Positions 31,301-41,839 of a stretch of 64,000 nt of DNA are shown in pieces. Position 1 is the stretch's first letter, and each line of letters begins with the position of its first letter. This DNA comes from Argyresthia goedartella (lineage: Eukaryota > Arthropoda > Insecta > Lepidoptera > Argyresthiidae), in NCBI GenBank assembly GCA_949825045.1, contig OX463818.1, positions 33,248,906 to 33,312,905 of the forward strand, in the 5' to 3' direction. The notes under the pieces are model-generated. The model was not told where the DNA came from, made no database searches, and saw nothing but the letters and a program-made list of their open reading frames with translations. The position numbers and the translations under genes were made by a program.

Positions 31301-33513
31301 TCTATCACACTTAGATGACCTAGATTGGCGTATTCATGTATAAAGTTGCTATAGGCCTCTTTTTGTTCGGGAAATTTGTTTAATTTCTTTTCTAAATTTA
31401 GAAACCTTTTCTTAGCGATATAATAAGAGTCACCGAGTGCCTTTTCTGGCTCCTCTTTGAATGGAATTTTGACTGAAAATCGGCCATTATCTAATTGACG
31501 GACATTTTCCGAAAAATGGGACTCACATGATTTTTCTTCCATGGAATATGACTTATTCATAGTTTGTAACTCTTCGATCTCCCAAAACTTTGTAAGGGAA
31601 TCGTCAATTTCATGGCTAAAATTGCAGTTTACCTCTGGGTTAGGGTGACCATCTCCATTTGTTGGACCGGACACCAACCATCCAAACATTGAGTGTTGCA
31701 AGGTAGGTTTCTGGAGACCTAACTTTATTTGTTTCGCACCTACAATATCCCAAAAGACATCTGCTCCTAGAAGTATATCTATTTCGGAGGGACGATAGAA
31801 AGCCGGGTCAGCTAACTCAACGTTGGTCGGTAATTTTAGCTCTTGGACATTTACCTCTACGTTTGGTAAAGTACCTGTAATTTTTGGGACGACTAGGCCC
31901 GTAACTTTGATTTCGAACGCATTGATTCGTGAATTTATTATAAACTGACATCGGTCAGTAATTTTGCAAACCACATTGCCAATACCAGCGACGTTTATTG
32001 GTTTACCAGGAATATTAGTTAGACCAGCCCTCTCTCTCAGGTTTGCCGTAAGAAAAGATGACTGACTTCCTGTGTCCAACAAAGCACGTGCTAAGTGACT
32101 TGTGTTGTTATTTTCGTTGAAGATCTCAACTTGTGCCGTACAAAGGAGAACTTGCGCCGAAGCTTGAACTGATAGAGATACTGGCAACGTGGATTGGGTT
32201 GTTATGTCCTGATCATTATCGACCTGCCAGTGAACAAGATTATTATGCTTTTTCTTACACATCCTACAAAGCCCTTTCAAACGACATTGGCCTGTAGCAT
32301 GGCCACTTCGAAGACAGTTGCTGCAAAGTTTCAATCTTTCTACCTCTTTAAGTCTGCCTTCTACAGTCATAGTTTTTAATTGGGAACATTGATGGAGCAT
32401 GTGATTTTCACCGCAAACAACGCAGGAGTAACTCGCTGCTTGTTTGTTGTTGGCTGCTACGACAAGAGACTTGGTAATCCTGTTTTCTTTGTACACAGGT
32501 TTATGGTCACCTTTATCAGTTCGATTACTACAGTATGAAGTCTCTAATATGTCCGCTCGACTGCTAAGAAACCTTTTAAATTCCTCCATTGTAGGCAATT
32601 CTGATAAATTACTCTTGAATTCCTCCCACTTCCTACTGGTGATGGGATCTAATTTTCCTGAGACCATATAAATTATTATTGTGTCCCATTGATCTGTTGG
32701 CTGACCAAGTGTGTTTAACGCCCTAAGATTTTTAGAGACAAGATCAATTAAGTATCGTATTGCCTTGAATGACTCCTTTGTTATAGGGTCGATATTGAAC
32801 AAAGCTTTGAGATGGTTGTTTATCAGAATATTTGTATTATTATACCTGTCACACAACAGTTCCCACGCAACAATGTAGTTATTGGCAGAAAACTCAATCG
32901 ATTTTATAACTACTGCAGCACTGCCTTCTAAAGCGGCCCGCAGATAGTGAAATTTGTTTATCGGTGGAATAGAATTGTTTGAATGTATGACTGAGTCAAA
33001 TGTGTCCTTGAATTCTAACCATTTTAGATAATTGCCATCGAATGAAGGTAGTTTTATGGTAGGTAATTTTATCCCACTGCTAGCACCTAGCTGTGAGTCC
33101 TGGTCTGCCTGATCAGCCTTGCCAACCCCTGATGACTTGTCCAACATATTTTGTGCTTGACACAAAAGCGAAAAAAATCTACTATCAAGTGCATTCCGTT
33201 CTTGCAACTGCACTTCTAAGTCCGAACAGTGAAATTCTATGCTAGTCTGCAGTTCATCAAAGGAGGCAAATAAATTTTCGAATTTAGTATATCTCCTTGT
33301 TAGTTCCCCAACTTGAAGACTAGTCAAGGCCATCCCAGGTTCACAAGACAGGAAAGGAGTTAAATAGTCCTTAAATATAGTGACTTGTCCCTTTATAGCG
33401 CTGCGCTTTTTAATGAGGTCCTTCCCAACATCGCCGGACGTCATTGTGTGATTTGATGACGCAGGAAAACCAGTTTTGGTGCCCCCAGTACCAGCCTCCT
33501 TGTCCGATAGCAT
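28309..33513 (-). CDS. BEL/Pao gag-pol polyprotein, 1734 codons, uninterrupted
   Basis: Gag begins with a helical region, then DUF1759 (about 150-310: LPTIKLPSFDGNYLKWLEF). Zinc knuckles lie at about 365-440 (CVVCGENHMLHQC, CSNCLRSGHATGQC). The aspartic protease has ALLDTGSQSSFL near 481. RT has YVDDLNTG near 882, then RNase H. Integrase has an H2C2 finger (CVVCTRLRG), then catalytic D in CGIDFGGPF (about 1440), D in IHCDNGGAF (about 1504) and E in GGIWEAGIKSAK (about 1553). A DUF5641 tail (LTPGHFLIGRPLMSVPSRP) ends the protein. No stop or shift was found. Length and domain order are those of complete Pao-type elements; no env frame follows. Start chosen as the first ATG of the long frame. 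Confidence 0.95.
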   Translation of the reverse strand: MLSDKEAGTGGTKTGFPASSNHTMTSGDVGKDLIKKRSAIKGQVTIFKDYLTPFLSCEPGMALTSLQVGELTRRYTKFENLFASFDELQTSIEFHCSDLEVQLQERNALDSRFFSLLCQAQNMLDKSSGVGKADQADQDSQLGASSGIKLPTIKLPSFDGNYLKWLEFKDTFDSVIHSNNSIPPINKFHYLRAALEGSAAVVIKSIEFSANNYIVAWELLCDRYNNTNILINNHLKALFNIDPITKESFKAIRYLIDLVSKNLRALNTLGQPTDQWDTIIIYMVSGKLDPITSRKWEEFKSNLSELPTMEEFKRFLSSRADILETSYCSNRTDKGDHKPVYKENRITKSLVVAANNKQAASYSCVVCGENHMLHQCSQLKTMTVEGRLKEVERLKLCSNCLRSGHATGQCRLKGLCRMCKKKHNNLVHWQVDNDQDITTQSTLPVSLSVQASAQVLLCTAQVEIFNENNNTSHLARALLDTGSQSSFLTANLRERAGLTNIPGKPINVAGIGNVVCKITDRCQFIINSRINAFEIKVTGLVVPKITGTLPNVEVNVQELKLPTNVELADPAFYRPSEIDILLGADVFWDIVGAKQIKLGLQKPTLQHSMFGWLVSGPTNGDGHPNPEVNCNFSHEIDDSLTKFWEIEELQTMNKSYSMEEKSCESHFSENVRQLDNGRFSVKIPFKEEPEKALGDSYYIAKKRFLNLEKKLNKFPEQKEAYSNFIHEYANLGHLSVIERPKFGCFLPHHSVIRENSETTKLRVVFDASAKTSSGKSLNDIQLIGPVVQSDLLSILLRFRVYRFVLTADIEKMYRQIAIDESQRHLQLIVWRDDESQPLKTMQLNTVTYGTASAPFLSTRCLEQLSQNCEDKVISNVIKNNFYVDDLNTGASSEDDLKYIYNNVNKVLQSACFPLQKIRTNCPQIFEGEKLTSDSMELCKESSVLGLNWAPNLDTLQFSTDIECNAQISKRTIISMTCKVFDPLGLLSACIIKAKIILQKLWAAKLSWDEPVPQKFHKCWSTFIDNLPQLSKIIVPRYVLCDFPESVELLCFVDASQVAYGACVYLRSTDKNNHIQVKLLCAKARVAPLKPMTIPRLELCGALLGARLCTKVTKSLTYTITQKTMWTDSTVVLGWLKSPPRNLNAFVCNRVNEINELTSEFKWNHIPTDLNPADLASRGVDPHLLQSSLLWWEGPSFLMKEHSEWPKSTYLPTFNLPEIKTLPVTTLSLPVSCNDNYIINNNCPIINIDNYSNYQRLKRTVAYVLRFINNCKHNNLKLNGPLYSNELEQSQNVLIKQSQLESFSNELQCLSKGEQLHHKSKLISLNVFIDSNGILRVGGRLHNSSYNFNKKHPILLDSKSRFTQLLMRYEHLRLFHAGPQHLLASVREEFWPIGGRILARTTTKKCVVCTRLRGKTLQPIMGNLPSVRTNPDFPFHTCGIDFGGPFLISSRKGRGNRITKCYLCLFVCLTTKAVHLELVSDLSTEAFVLCLRRFCSRRGKPYEIHCDNGGAFQGASNELGRVIQSSQQSIYNYSANEGLKFIFSPAYSPHFGGIWEAGIKSAKHHLKRIAGNASLTFEELATLFTQIEAILNSRPLSPLSSDPNDLSPLTPGHFLIGRPLMSVPSRPVTAARPNRYLLIEQLRQRFWERWRLEYMAELQQRTKWRVGQQQAPAVGDLVVIKEENQPPLRWRMGRISHLHPGQDGINRVADVHTIRGSIKRAVNKLCLLPTSTTSL

Positions 33514-34479
33514 TTACAGTTATATTATGGTATAGCAATGAAGTAAATAAAGTTAAATTGTGCAACCGAACCCTTGAAGAGCGAACACGTCCAGTCCAGC
33601 AACAGAAGACTCGCGCGAGATCACGCAGCGATCACGTGCTACAGCTGCTGGACACAGCTCAAGGTCGAGCGGGGTCACAACGGCGGCGCGAAACGCAAGC
33701 GCAGATCCTGGAATGTTCAGCAAAACCGTTTAGATATCTAGTTGCAATATTAATTTATTGAGGGTAATTTACTAATTATTTTGTAATGAAATTTTGGACT
33801 TTGAACTTCAGTTTGGTTCTATAAGCAATTAAATTAATGCTTAGTTAGTTTACTAATGAGACGATGCTTTGCAATCACAGCATACCAAGCACACACAACA
33901 CGTTATTTATAGTCTGTTTACAGAATGCGTTTATAAGCAGGTACGAGTCCTAAGGAGTTACTGCATAGATGCCTAATCCGCTTAATAGCAAGAGAATAGG
34001 GATTTATAGAAGTTTATGGAAAGCTACGGTGTTGTTATTCCACATTACGAGAATAAGATTAAAAAAGGTTACTTTAGCCCTTTGATGAACAGCCGCGCAC
34101 CTTTTACTTCTATTTTTATAATCTATGCACAGTAAATAACTCCAGCGCACGTAAACTATTTGCAAAATAGCCAAGCGATAAGCCTAAGCAAACCAAAGCG
34201 ATGCTAGCGTGGCAAGGTCACCTAACGGTTTTAAAGTGACTCAGTTATTCACACAAATAAAAGGGGAACAGGATAGAAAAATACGGGAATGGGCATGTAC
34301 TTCCCTCGGGCCAGTCTTCCAGACCTCCAGGTTAACTGCAGCACACCAAATCTTCGCTCCAACAGTCCTCTTCAGTTAGGTATTCGAAATCCTTTGTTCT
34401 CCGCTCAGATGACTCGACATAAATTTCCCGCCGGTTTTTGCAATCTTCTTTATTATTTATTTGTCACGGTCGCCAAATA
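33514..34479 (-). other. BEL-2 5' leader with primer-binding site
   Basis: Next to the LTR the minus strand reads TTTGGCGACCGTGACAAATA (complement of about 34459-34478), a TGG-starting primer-binding site of BEL/Pao style. The remaining leader of about 0.9 kb has no long frame that fits a gene. Confidence 0.65.
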
Positions 34480-34691
34480 TGTTCAGGCCTAAAATATGTC
34501 CAATAAAATACTTATTTAGAAGCGTTTTTATGGTTTATTAGATAAAAAGGTTAAGTACGTATTTGCGTGTACAACTGTGATTGTCGTCTGCTATGAGAGT
34601 GCCTTCGCGGTGGTCGGGGCCCGACTTGCCCCCCCGCCGCCTCCTCAGCCCTCTCCGTGATCTGAAGCCGGTTAGGGTTCGGTAGTGAACA
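34480..34691 (-). repeat. BEL-2 5' LTR
   Basis: 212 bp, about 99% identical to 28069-28280 by eye. AATAAA (ccaataaaat) lies on the plus strand only, so its role is uncertain. Confidence 0.9.
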
Positions 34692-36170
34692 CCATCGAGA
34701 CCAGTACAATTTTGGCACATAAATTTTGCATGCTCCAAACATATGGGCTTGCCACATGCATTGCAGTAATGTTTGGTTTTTATATCCTTCTTGTATGGAC
34801 AGTCCTAGCATCTGACATACCGTCCAGGTACGTTCACATGTCTAGGTGAAGGCTCCCCAAGTTGTTTTTCGATTCGCGGGCGGATGTAGCTTGGTTTTTT
34901 TTTTTCGATTTTCTTAAATTTAAGTGTTCATGAATCATTGACAAGCCCAAATTACGAATGAAGTCTGTTCTCTTGGTCACTTATTTGCACGATAAATAAT
35001 GCAAGCATTGATAGCTGCCATGTTCAAGACACCATAGAATAAAGTCATAGGCCATCTTTTACTGTTGCGAGAAACATTGTAACTGGCACTCAGCTCATTA
35101 ACCACATCAACACCAGTTTTGGTTGAGTTATAAAATGCTATCATATCAGGTTTTTGTTTCTCTCCAGTAGATTCATTTATCGAATTATCATGGTGCATGG
35201 TGGACATAACAACAACCACCTTGTTCTTCCTTGGTGCGTAGGAAACAAGTGTGATGTCGTTTTGAAACCCAAAGAGTGAACTGTTAGGTTGTCTCCCAGT
35301 TCTGATGAAAGATTCAGGAAGCTGTCTCTTAATTCTTCCGTACAGTTCCAACAGACGTAAGGCGATGTTCATTTAGTAGATGCAGCATTAGTTCATATCC
35401 CGTGAACCAATTGTCAAATGTCACGTTGCGGTGCGACCGTGAAACTGATTGAATGAGTCTCTCCACTACTTCAAAGGGTTTATTACTGACTGCAAATGGT
35501 CTCGACTGTTGCTTTCCTGCATATACTTCCAAATTCAAGACATAAAAGCTTTTAGCATCGACAAGAGCCATAATTTTTAACCCATACTTAGCTGGTTTAT
35601 TTGGAGTGTAGACGCGGATTAGGCATCGGCCTCTAAATGATAGTGACATCTCGTCAAAACTAAGAAACTCACTTGGAGTGTACGCATTCTGAAGGCATTG
35701 AACAAACTGGTAAAAAATGTTTTTGAAGGCCGCCATGTTATCAGTCTTTTTACGCTCCTCTCTCGTAGATTTGTCGTCAAATTCATTTTGAAGAAACTGG
35801 AATCTCTGCAGTGACATCGTGGTACGAAATATATCAACGCCATTTCCATCAGTTCGCCAAAGATCTTTCAAACTCTGTCCATTAAATTTGGTGAGACCAG
35901 GTAAGTACAGTAAGCCAATGAATGCTTTCAACTCCGATAAAGTGGTTTCTTTCATGTAAGAAGAAGTATTACCACTCTCATTATTAGCGGCACTTTTACT
36001 TTGACTTTGGCGAATTTCCGAATTAGTATGGTTCAAGATTTCTTCAAGCATGTCTGAAGTGACAAAAATATTCCAACATTTGTATTCTGTAGCAGCTACC
36101 CTTGCAATGTTTTTTACTCCAACCTACTCAGTTACTTGTTTACTGAACGAAGCCTCACGTTTGGTCGCTG
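34692..36170 (-). pseudogene. Yabusame-like piggyBac transposase P3 (S1 copy)
   Basis: Core: MLEEILNHTNSEIRQSQ, SELKAFIGLLYLPGLTKFNG, LSFDEMSLSFRGRC (first D), NVTFDNWFTGYELM (second D). After a frameshift near 35350 comes KTGVDVVNELSASYNVSRN (third D), and a Cys-rich tail (HYCNACGKPICLEHAKFMC) up to the BEL-2 insertion point. The last codons and stop lie beyond BEL-2 near 28055. An in-frame stop and missing start near 36100-36170 damage the N-terminus. The same frameshift is in S2, so it predates the duplication. Confidence 0.85.
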
Positions 36171-36754
36171 ATAATTCTCGTACCACTTCGTACCAGCTCT
36201 AGACGTGTAAAATATATAATTATGTACGATATGTAATTATTTTGTCGTAGACGAAGAAGATTAATTATCGTTAAAGGTTACAATTAACTTATAAAGTGAT
36301 ATATGTATTTGTTATTGGAATTAATTTATTTTAAACTTTTTAGTTATTTTTTAATAAAAGCTTGTTTTTAAAAAAGTTTTTTTTTTTTTATTTTTATTTT
36401 TAACTTTTTAGTATTTTTAAATCGAGATTTACTACGATGTAGTTCATAGCACGTAGTAGCGTGTTTCCGTTATGTAGTCCGTAGTACGTTCACATAATAT
36501 GTGCTGTTTTGAGCACTTTAAGTTTATGTATTCTATTTATTTATATATGTATTTTTTTGTTACATATTTGTGGTAAGGTAAAATAATGTTTAAATTAGTT
36601 ATGTAATCACCAGTTATTTATTTGTAACGTTTCTCATTCTATCCATTTCTTTTAATGCATCAACATTACAAGATTTCTTCGAAGTCAACTTCGAGCAGTC
36701 GATTTCTTCTATTTGAAGACCTGCTAAAGACTTAACTCGGCTTTGGGGTCGGAC

Positions 36755-37335
36755 ATCTAGTATCAAAGTACTCGTCAAAACAAATTAAACTAGCCCAAAC
36801 TCGATGGGGTTGCTTCGTTTAATCATGGAGTTCCTATGGGCCACCTTCCAGCTCCAACATCAGACCCTGGTTACCATCTAGTGTCAAATTACTCGTCAAG
36901 ACAAATTAAACGAGCCCAAACTCGATGGGGTTGCGTCGTTTAATTATGGAGTTCCTATGGGCCACCTTCCAGCTCCATCATCAGACCCTGGTTACCATCT
37001 TGTGTCAAATTACTCGTCAAGACAAATTAAACGAGCCCAAACTCGATAGGGTTGTGTCGTTTAATTATGTAGTTCCTATGGGCCACCTTCCAGCTCCATC
37101 ATCAGACCCTGGTTACCATCTAGTGTCAAAGTACTCGTCAAGACAAATTAAACGAGCCCAAACTCGATGGGGTTGCGTGTTCCTATGGGCCACCTTCCAG
37201 CTCCATCATCAGACCCTGGTTATCATCTAGTGTCAAAGTACTCGTCAAGATGAATTAAACGAGCCCAAATTCGATGAGGTTGCGTTGTTTAATGACTGAG
37301 TTCCTATGGCCACCTTCCAGCTCCATCATCAGATC
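36755..37335. repeat. 121-bp tandem array, five units (S1)
   Basis: The unit runs from atctagtgtcaaattactcg to cagaccctggttacc. Unit 4 has an internal deletion after ggggttgcgt and unit 5 is more diverged. The array lies within piggyBac P3 between the transposase and the right end. Confidence 0.9.
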
Positions 37336-37564
37336 AGCTCTATGTCATAATAATATTGCATTGTCATCCGATTTATACATGCATGCAAAATTTCAGCACA
37401 ATCCTAAACCGGGAAGTGGATCAAATTTAACTTGCAAGATTTGATTACAGACAGACAGACAGACAGACAACGGGACAGGTGAAACTAAATAAAAGCTTGT
37501 AAAAAATACCAAAACTTTTTAATCCTACCAGGGTATGAGATACCTCATGCTCATGCTCGCCGGG

Positions 37565-37602
37565 CTGAATAAGAGAGCGCAAGTATTCCATCAAAATTCA
37601 AA
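37565..37602 (-). pseudogene. DIRS RT sliver between piggyBac P3 and CR1-B
   Basis: The minus strand reads MEYLRSLIQ, the segment that should join KLMKPV (upstream, past CR1-B) to LDDILII (downstream, past the piggyBac). It shows both elements entered the same DIRS RT. Confidence 0.7.
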
Positions 37603-38805
37603 ATTAAAAAAGAGTTTATTTCCATAAGAAACACATAGGTAACATTTGGAGAATGTCAAATCTTAAACTAAAACATGTATAAGGTACAGGGAAATATAGA
37701 ACTCAATTTGAATTCCGTCACTTCAATGTTTTAGATGCTGGAGGCAAAGAGGCGACTAGAAACCTCCAGCTTTATACGTTATTTTTTTACAGAATTGGAG
37801 CAAACACCTTCCCAAGCTTTCTTGTCTTCTACATAACCTGATATTTTGTAGTAACCTTTTTTACATAAGTGATTTTAAACAACATTTTTAAATTTATTTA
37901 CAGACAATTCTTGTAACTCAGTCGGTATTTTGTTGTAAAAGCGAATACATTGCCCTTTAAAAGATACATTAATCTTATGGAGCCTAGTAGGAGGTATAGC
38001 TAGTTTATGCCTATTTCTAGTGTTGACATTGTGCCTGTCGCTATTCTTAGGAAATTTATCAATATTTTTGTGGACGTACATTAGGTTTTCAAAAATATAC
38101 TGACACGGCACTGTTATAATGTTAATTTCCTTAATTTTACAACGCAGTGACTCTCTGGGACCCACATTGTAGATTGCACGAACAGCCCGCTTTTGCAGCA
38201 CAAATATTATGTTAATGTCTGCAGCGTTTTCCCACAGCAGTATGCCGTAAGACATAATGCTATGGAAGTAGCTGAAGTAAACTAGTCTAGCTGTTTCCAC
38301 GTCCGTAAAAATACGGATTTTTTTAACTGCATAAACTGCCGAACTGAGTTTTTTTGATAGCTTATCTATGTGTGGGCCCCACTGAATCTTATTATCTAAG
38401 GTGATGCCTAGGAATACCGTGCTATCTACAATTTCTAAATTTTCACCTTTAACATTAACATTAGCCGAGACTTGTTTAACATTGGGGAGTATAAACCGAA
38501 TACATTTAGTTTTGTTATTGTTCAGTAAAAGATTATTAGCACTAAACGAATTGACTACCTTTGAGATTGCATTATTCACATCGTCAAAGTTCAAACTGCG
38601 TCGTTTCATTTTAAACAAAGTGAAGTGTCATCTGCAAACAGTACAATCTCATGATTTCTCTGACAAGATGTCGCAGGTCATTAATATAAACCAAAAACAG
38701 GAATGGCCCGAGTATGGAACCCTGCGGTACACCCATAGAAACAACAGACCCTGGAGATCGTTTTCCATTAATGTCAACTCTCTCTATCTTGTCATTTAGA
38801 TCACA
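37603..38805 (-). mobile_element. CR1-B LINE, 5'-truncated (S1), with RT/C-terminal pseudogene
   Basis: 3'UTR from 37603 (tail of tcaaaatt repeats). The coding frame 38618-37875 holds LLLNNNKTKCIRFILPNVKQ, VFLGITLDNKIQWGPHIDKL and FHSIMSYGILLWENAADINI. Upstream, MGVPQGSILGPFLFLVYIND and FADDTS are readable in other frames: a 1-nt shift just after FADDTS is shared with S2, and a 2-nt loss near 38660 is private to S1. About 60-70% similar to CR1-A at protein level by eye. Confidence 0.85.
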
Positions 38806-40235
38806 GGCTTCATCAATTTAGTAAAGACAAATGGTGCTGAGCTTAATCCAAACGGTAGTACTCTAAATTCATAATATTGTTTTTGCCACTGGAAACGTAG
38901 GAGATGTCTTGATGTTTCTTTTATATTTACAGAAAAGTAAGCGTCCTTCAGGTCTATTTTCCCAAAATAACATCCAGGGGTAACAAGTTTAGTGTCTGTT
39001 CTAATATCTTCAAGTTTGAAATGATGTGTGGTAACATATTTGTTTAATTGTTTTAAATTGAGGATAAATCTATTATCTCCATTAGGTTTTGGTTCAAGAA
39101 AAATTTATGACAAAAACTGTTGCTTACTTGGTTTACACCTTTCAATATCCAATAAGTCTAAAATGTCTTTCACCTCTAATGTCCAATAAGTCTAAAATGG
39201 CCTTTTCTAGCAGTTTATGTTCCTTAGCTGAAGAATTTATGTTCTCAGACTGGTAAGGTGGTGTAACAGACAATGGAATGTCATAGCCTTGAATCTATGA
39301 CAAGATTATAGGGTCATTTGTTAACAAACGCCACTTGTCATAGAATAGAGCAAGTCTACCAGAACAAGATACCTTGTTGACTTCCTTGTCGGGTTGACTC
39401 GTTGAGCAGGAGGACGCTGGTAGGGATGTTGTCGAGGCTGTTGTTGGTATTGATATGGCTGTTGGGGTTGGTAAGGCCTGGTTTGGTTGGTATGGTTTGA
39501 AAGTGCGGGCTCTGCCCACACTCGTGATTCCTGGCTTGCAAGGTGGGCCCCTGTAGTTTAAAGTTTGTGGTGTACCAGAGTGGGCTCTTGGTGTACTAGA
39601 ACTACCAGCAGGCTGGGTCTTTCTAGCTTGTTGCATCTCTGAACCAGTCTTTTGTACCACCTTGGTGGTTTTCATAGTCTCTTGGAGATTGCTGCCGAAT
39701 AAATATTTCTCTTGTTTTACTTCCTTAATAATTTCCTTAGTATCTTTACTGAGGGAGTATAGTATTAGGGATCTTCTTGCCATAGTTTGTGAGTGTATTA
39801 GTTCGCTCATTAGATGACCTGCTTCACTGACCAGTTTTGTGGTTAACTTATTTGAGTTCTTATCCTATACTAACTGGTGAAGGGCTACTGCAATACAGGC
39901 TGTTGCCTTTGCCAATTGATTGCTTCTGGCCTTTAAGGCGCAATTTCGTTTAAAAACTGACTCTGGAATGGCAGTCTTCAACTCTGGGTTAATCTTCCTC
40001 ATTCATCATTCCTGGTGCCTCCAGGAATTTGCAATTTTCTGGGAGTGCCCTCTGGAGCTCTTATTTAGCTTCTTTTTTTAGACCCTCAGAAACCACATGT
40101 TGCCATCTCTTGGCAAGCTCATCATATGTCTCCTCGGATGGTGATGGTTTATCACCAAGAATGAGGAGCGTCTCCTCATCTACGATGAAGTCGTCTTGTG
40201 TATTGGTTTCTGAAATATTAGTGTACTGACTTCAG
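38806..40235 (-). pseudogene. DIRS gag C-terminal part and RT N-terminal part
   Basis: From 40235: ISETNTQDDFIVDEETLLIL and then RWQHVVSEGLKKEAK and ALPENCKFLEAPGMMNEED (DIRS gag). Stops and shifts follow, then MSELIHSQTMARRSLILYSL and a Gln/Pro/Thr-rich tail (39810-39295). After 39290 comes RT: EPKPNGDNRFILNLKQLNKY, YFGKIDLKDAYFSVNIK (first RT Asp) and FRVLPFGLSSAPFVFTKLMK, ending at CR1-B. This is the upstream half of the DIRS element whose RT end is at 25891-26378. Confidence 0.75.
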
Positions 40236-41332
40236 CAAATTATAGCAGATTTATTTATAGTTCAGTCTGCTGTAGGGAACTCCATGGTATTGCCAAGTGC
40301 AAGACCGCATGGATTTATTTTTATGAGTGATGTATATCAAGGATATAAGAATAACCGCAAAAGTGGTATTAAACCAACTGTAAGGGTATATTCACAAGTA
40401 ATTTAGTACCATTATATTTGTTATCAGGGAAGGTACCACAAGGAATACGAAATTCCAAGAGTAAATTCGCAAGATAGGTGTGGATGGCCCAACTGGGTTG
40501 TTTTTTTTTATTTTTTTTTGCAGTTTGCTATATTTCAAGGGAAGAACCACTTGTGATGTGACAAAAAACTCACACCCAGTAGAGTTAATCCTCAGGAAAG
40601 GCATACCTATATTAACTTGTTGATAGTTTCAATTCATCTTGGCACACGTGTTTATAACCTAAAAAGAAAAAACAAGGTAGCAAAAAAGGGTAAATTTTTG
40701 AATCGATTAAGTTTAGGGCGGGTGGGGGGGGACCTCCAAGTATCCTTTAGTATTTGCACAGAAAGTGACATAAAGCCAACATTTCGGTTTAGTGTAACTA
40801 GATGGGGTCGCCTCGCTCCGCTCCGCTTCGCCTCGCTCGGCTCCGGGTCGTTCATAACGTTGTGACCTAACACAACTTATCTTTAGTATTTGCACAGAAA
40901 GTGACCTAAAGAAAACATTTCAGTTTAGTGAAGCTACATGGAGTCGCCTCCAAAGGGATAGCCGAAGTCGTCGTAAATAACAAGAATAACAAGAAAACGT
41001 TCATTCGCGTAGCTACGAGAGAAACGGAGTGAAGATGCATCATTTTTCGACCACAGACGAACATTAATGACAATACCACAGACAAAACGTCATAATTTTG
41101 TCTGTGAATTGTACTAATTTTGTCTGTGAATGATACTTTTGCGTTTCGTTTGGCCGATTTTCGTAGCAAAATGCGTTTCGTTCACCAATTTTCAATTTGA
41201 ATTTCCAGAAAAACTATGCATTTCCTCACAAAAAGAAAAGCACTTTGGTATGAAAAGCGAGTGCCAGCTGTCCATTAAGCATCTAATTTTATCCAAACTA
41301 AACTTAATCGATATCAAAACCAACCCGGCCAT
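40236..41332. other. Insertion in DIRS gag, unidentified, with internal direct repeat
   Basis: It separates the two DIRS gag parts. A 70-bp direct repeat, ctttagtatttgcacagaaa..., occurs at 40745-40815 and 40881-40951. The motif atcgattaagtttag at 40702 and its complement near 41298 may be ends of a small DNA element. A C/G-rich (cgctccgctccgcttcgcctcgc-like) run lies near 40815-40850. No gene seen. Confidence 0.4.
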
Positions 41333-41475
41333 GTGTATGTGGAGTCACAGGCGGGGCTGGAAGTTGTTCGTTGCTGGAGCTGGACTCTGACGAGGCCTTC
41401 CTTCCTTTCCAATCTTTTTAGTTTTTTCATGATTCTAGCATCACTGTCATCTTTCTTTCTTTTCCCCATTGTACT
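41333..41475 (-). pseudogene. DIRS gag N-terminus
   Basis: It reads MGKRKKDDSDARIMKKLKRL, then after a 1-nt shift ASSESSSSNEQLPAPPVTPH. A basic coiled start followed by a Ser-rich stretch is typical of DIRS gag in insects. It most likely belongs to the gag at 40235, split by the intervening insertion. Confidence 0.5.
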
Positions 41476-41674
41476 TAGTTGGGAAATAACGCTTGGTTTT
41501 CAAAATTTTACTTCGTGGAAAGAAAATAACGATCTTGTGGCGTTCGGATCAAAGATGAATCATATTTGACTAAATATTTATCAAACAAGCATTTTGTTGC
41601 TGTTTTAGTAATCGAATTTCGCAATTAACTTCAAAAACTGAACGAAAAAAATAACAATAAAGGCGTTTGCCTTT

Positions 41675-41839
41675 CACAACGTATCATCAATGACCGTGCT
41701 AGGAACGTAATCGGCAATAAAGTACTATTTGTATTGAAACGTATAAGACCTTACCCATCAGACCGTTCCGTCACCAGTCCGTCATTTTCATGTATTTGAC
41801 ACATACGTTCATAGCACGGTCATAGTATGCTACGTTGTG
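41675..41839. mobile_element. Hairpin MITE
   Basis: Arms 41675-41709 (cacaacgta.cat...tgaccgtgct..gaacgta) and 41804-41839 are reverse complements with few mismatches. A second inverted pair, ttacccatca/tgatgggtaa, is interleaved at 41753 and 41838. Confidence 0.6.

Larger units (their letters stand above)
28064..34696 (-). mobile_element. BEL-2: structurally complete BEL/Pao retrotransposon
   Basis: The 6623-bp element (28069-34691) has 212-bp LTRs and the 5-bp duplication CCATC on both sides. The uninterrupted target 'cactgccatcgagacc' is at 54.61 kb. A single gag-pol frame fills most of it. It entered the last codons of the piggyBac P3 transposase. Confidence 0.95.
26379..37564 (-). mobile_element. 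Yabusame-like piggyBac P3 (S1), with maT and BEL-2 nested inside
   Basis: Ends are CCCGGCGAGCATGAGATGG at 26379 and the complement of CCCGGCGAGCATGAGCATGAG ending at 37564. Just inside is a cagggtatgac/ctcataccctgg motif, as I recall for Bombyx yabusame elements. Flanks are CTTA and CTGA, not TTAA. Without the nested elements it is about 3.25 kb. Internal non-coding parts: 36200-36754 AT-rich, including about 205 bp absent from S2; 37336-37500 carries an (agac)n microsatellite. Confidence 0.85.
24826..38820. repeat. Segment S1, first copy of a duplicated composite
   Basis: Same order and junctions as S2 (44822-63217): pogo right end, DIRS RT piece, yabusame-like piggyBac with a 121-bp array, 38 bp of DIRS, CR1-B LINE. 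Insertions found only here: LINE fragment 25124-25728, maT 26497-27801, BEL-2 28069-34691. Net length is about 5.5 kb. Confidence 0.85.

Noticed and set aside
36925..37230. 101-codon plus frame
   Set aside because: Arises from the tandem array; no independent coding evidence.
36755..37335. CRISPR-like array
   Set aside because: Units are 121 bp with no unique spacers; eukaryotic tandem repeat in a transposon.
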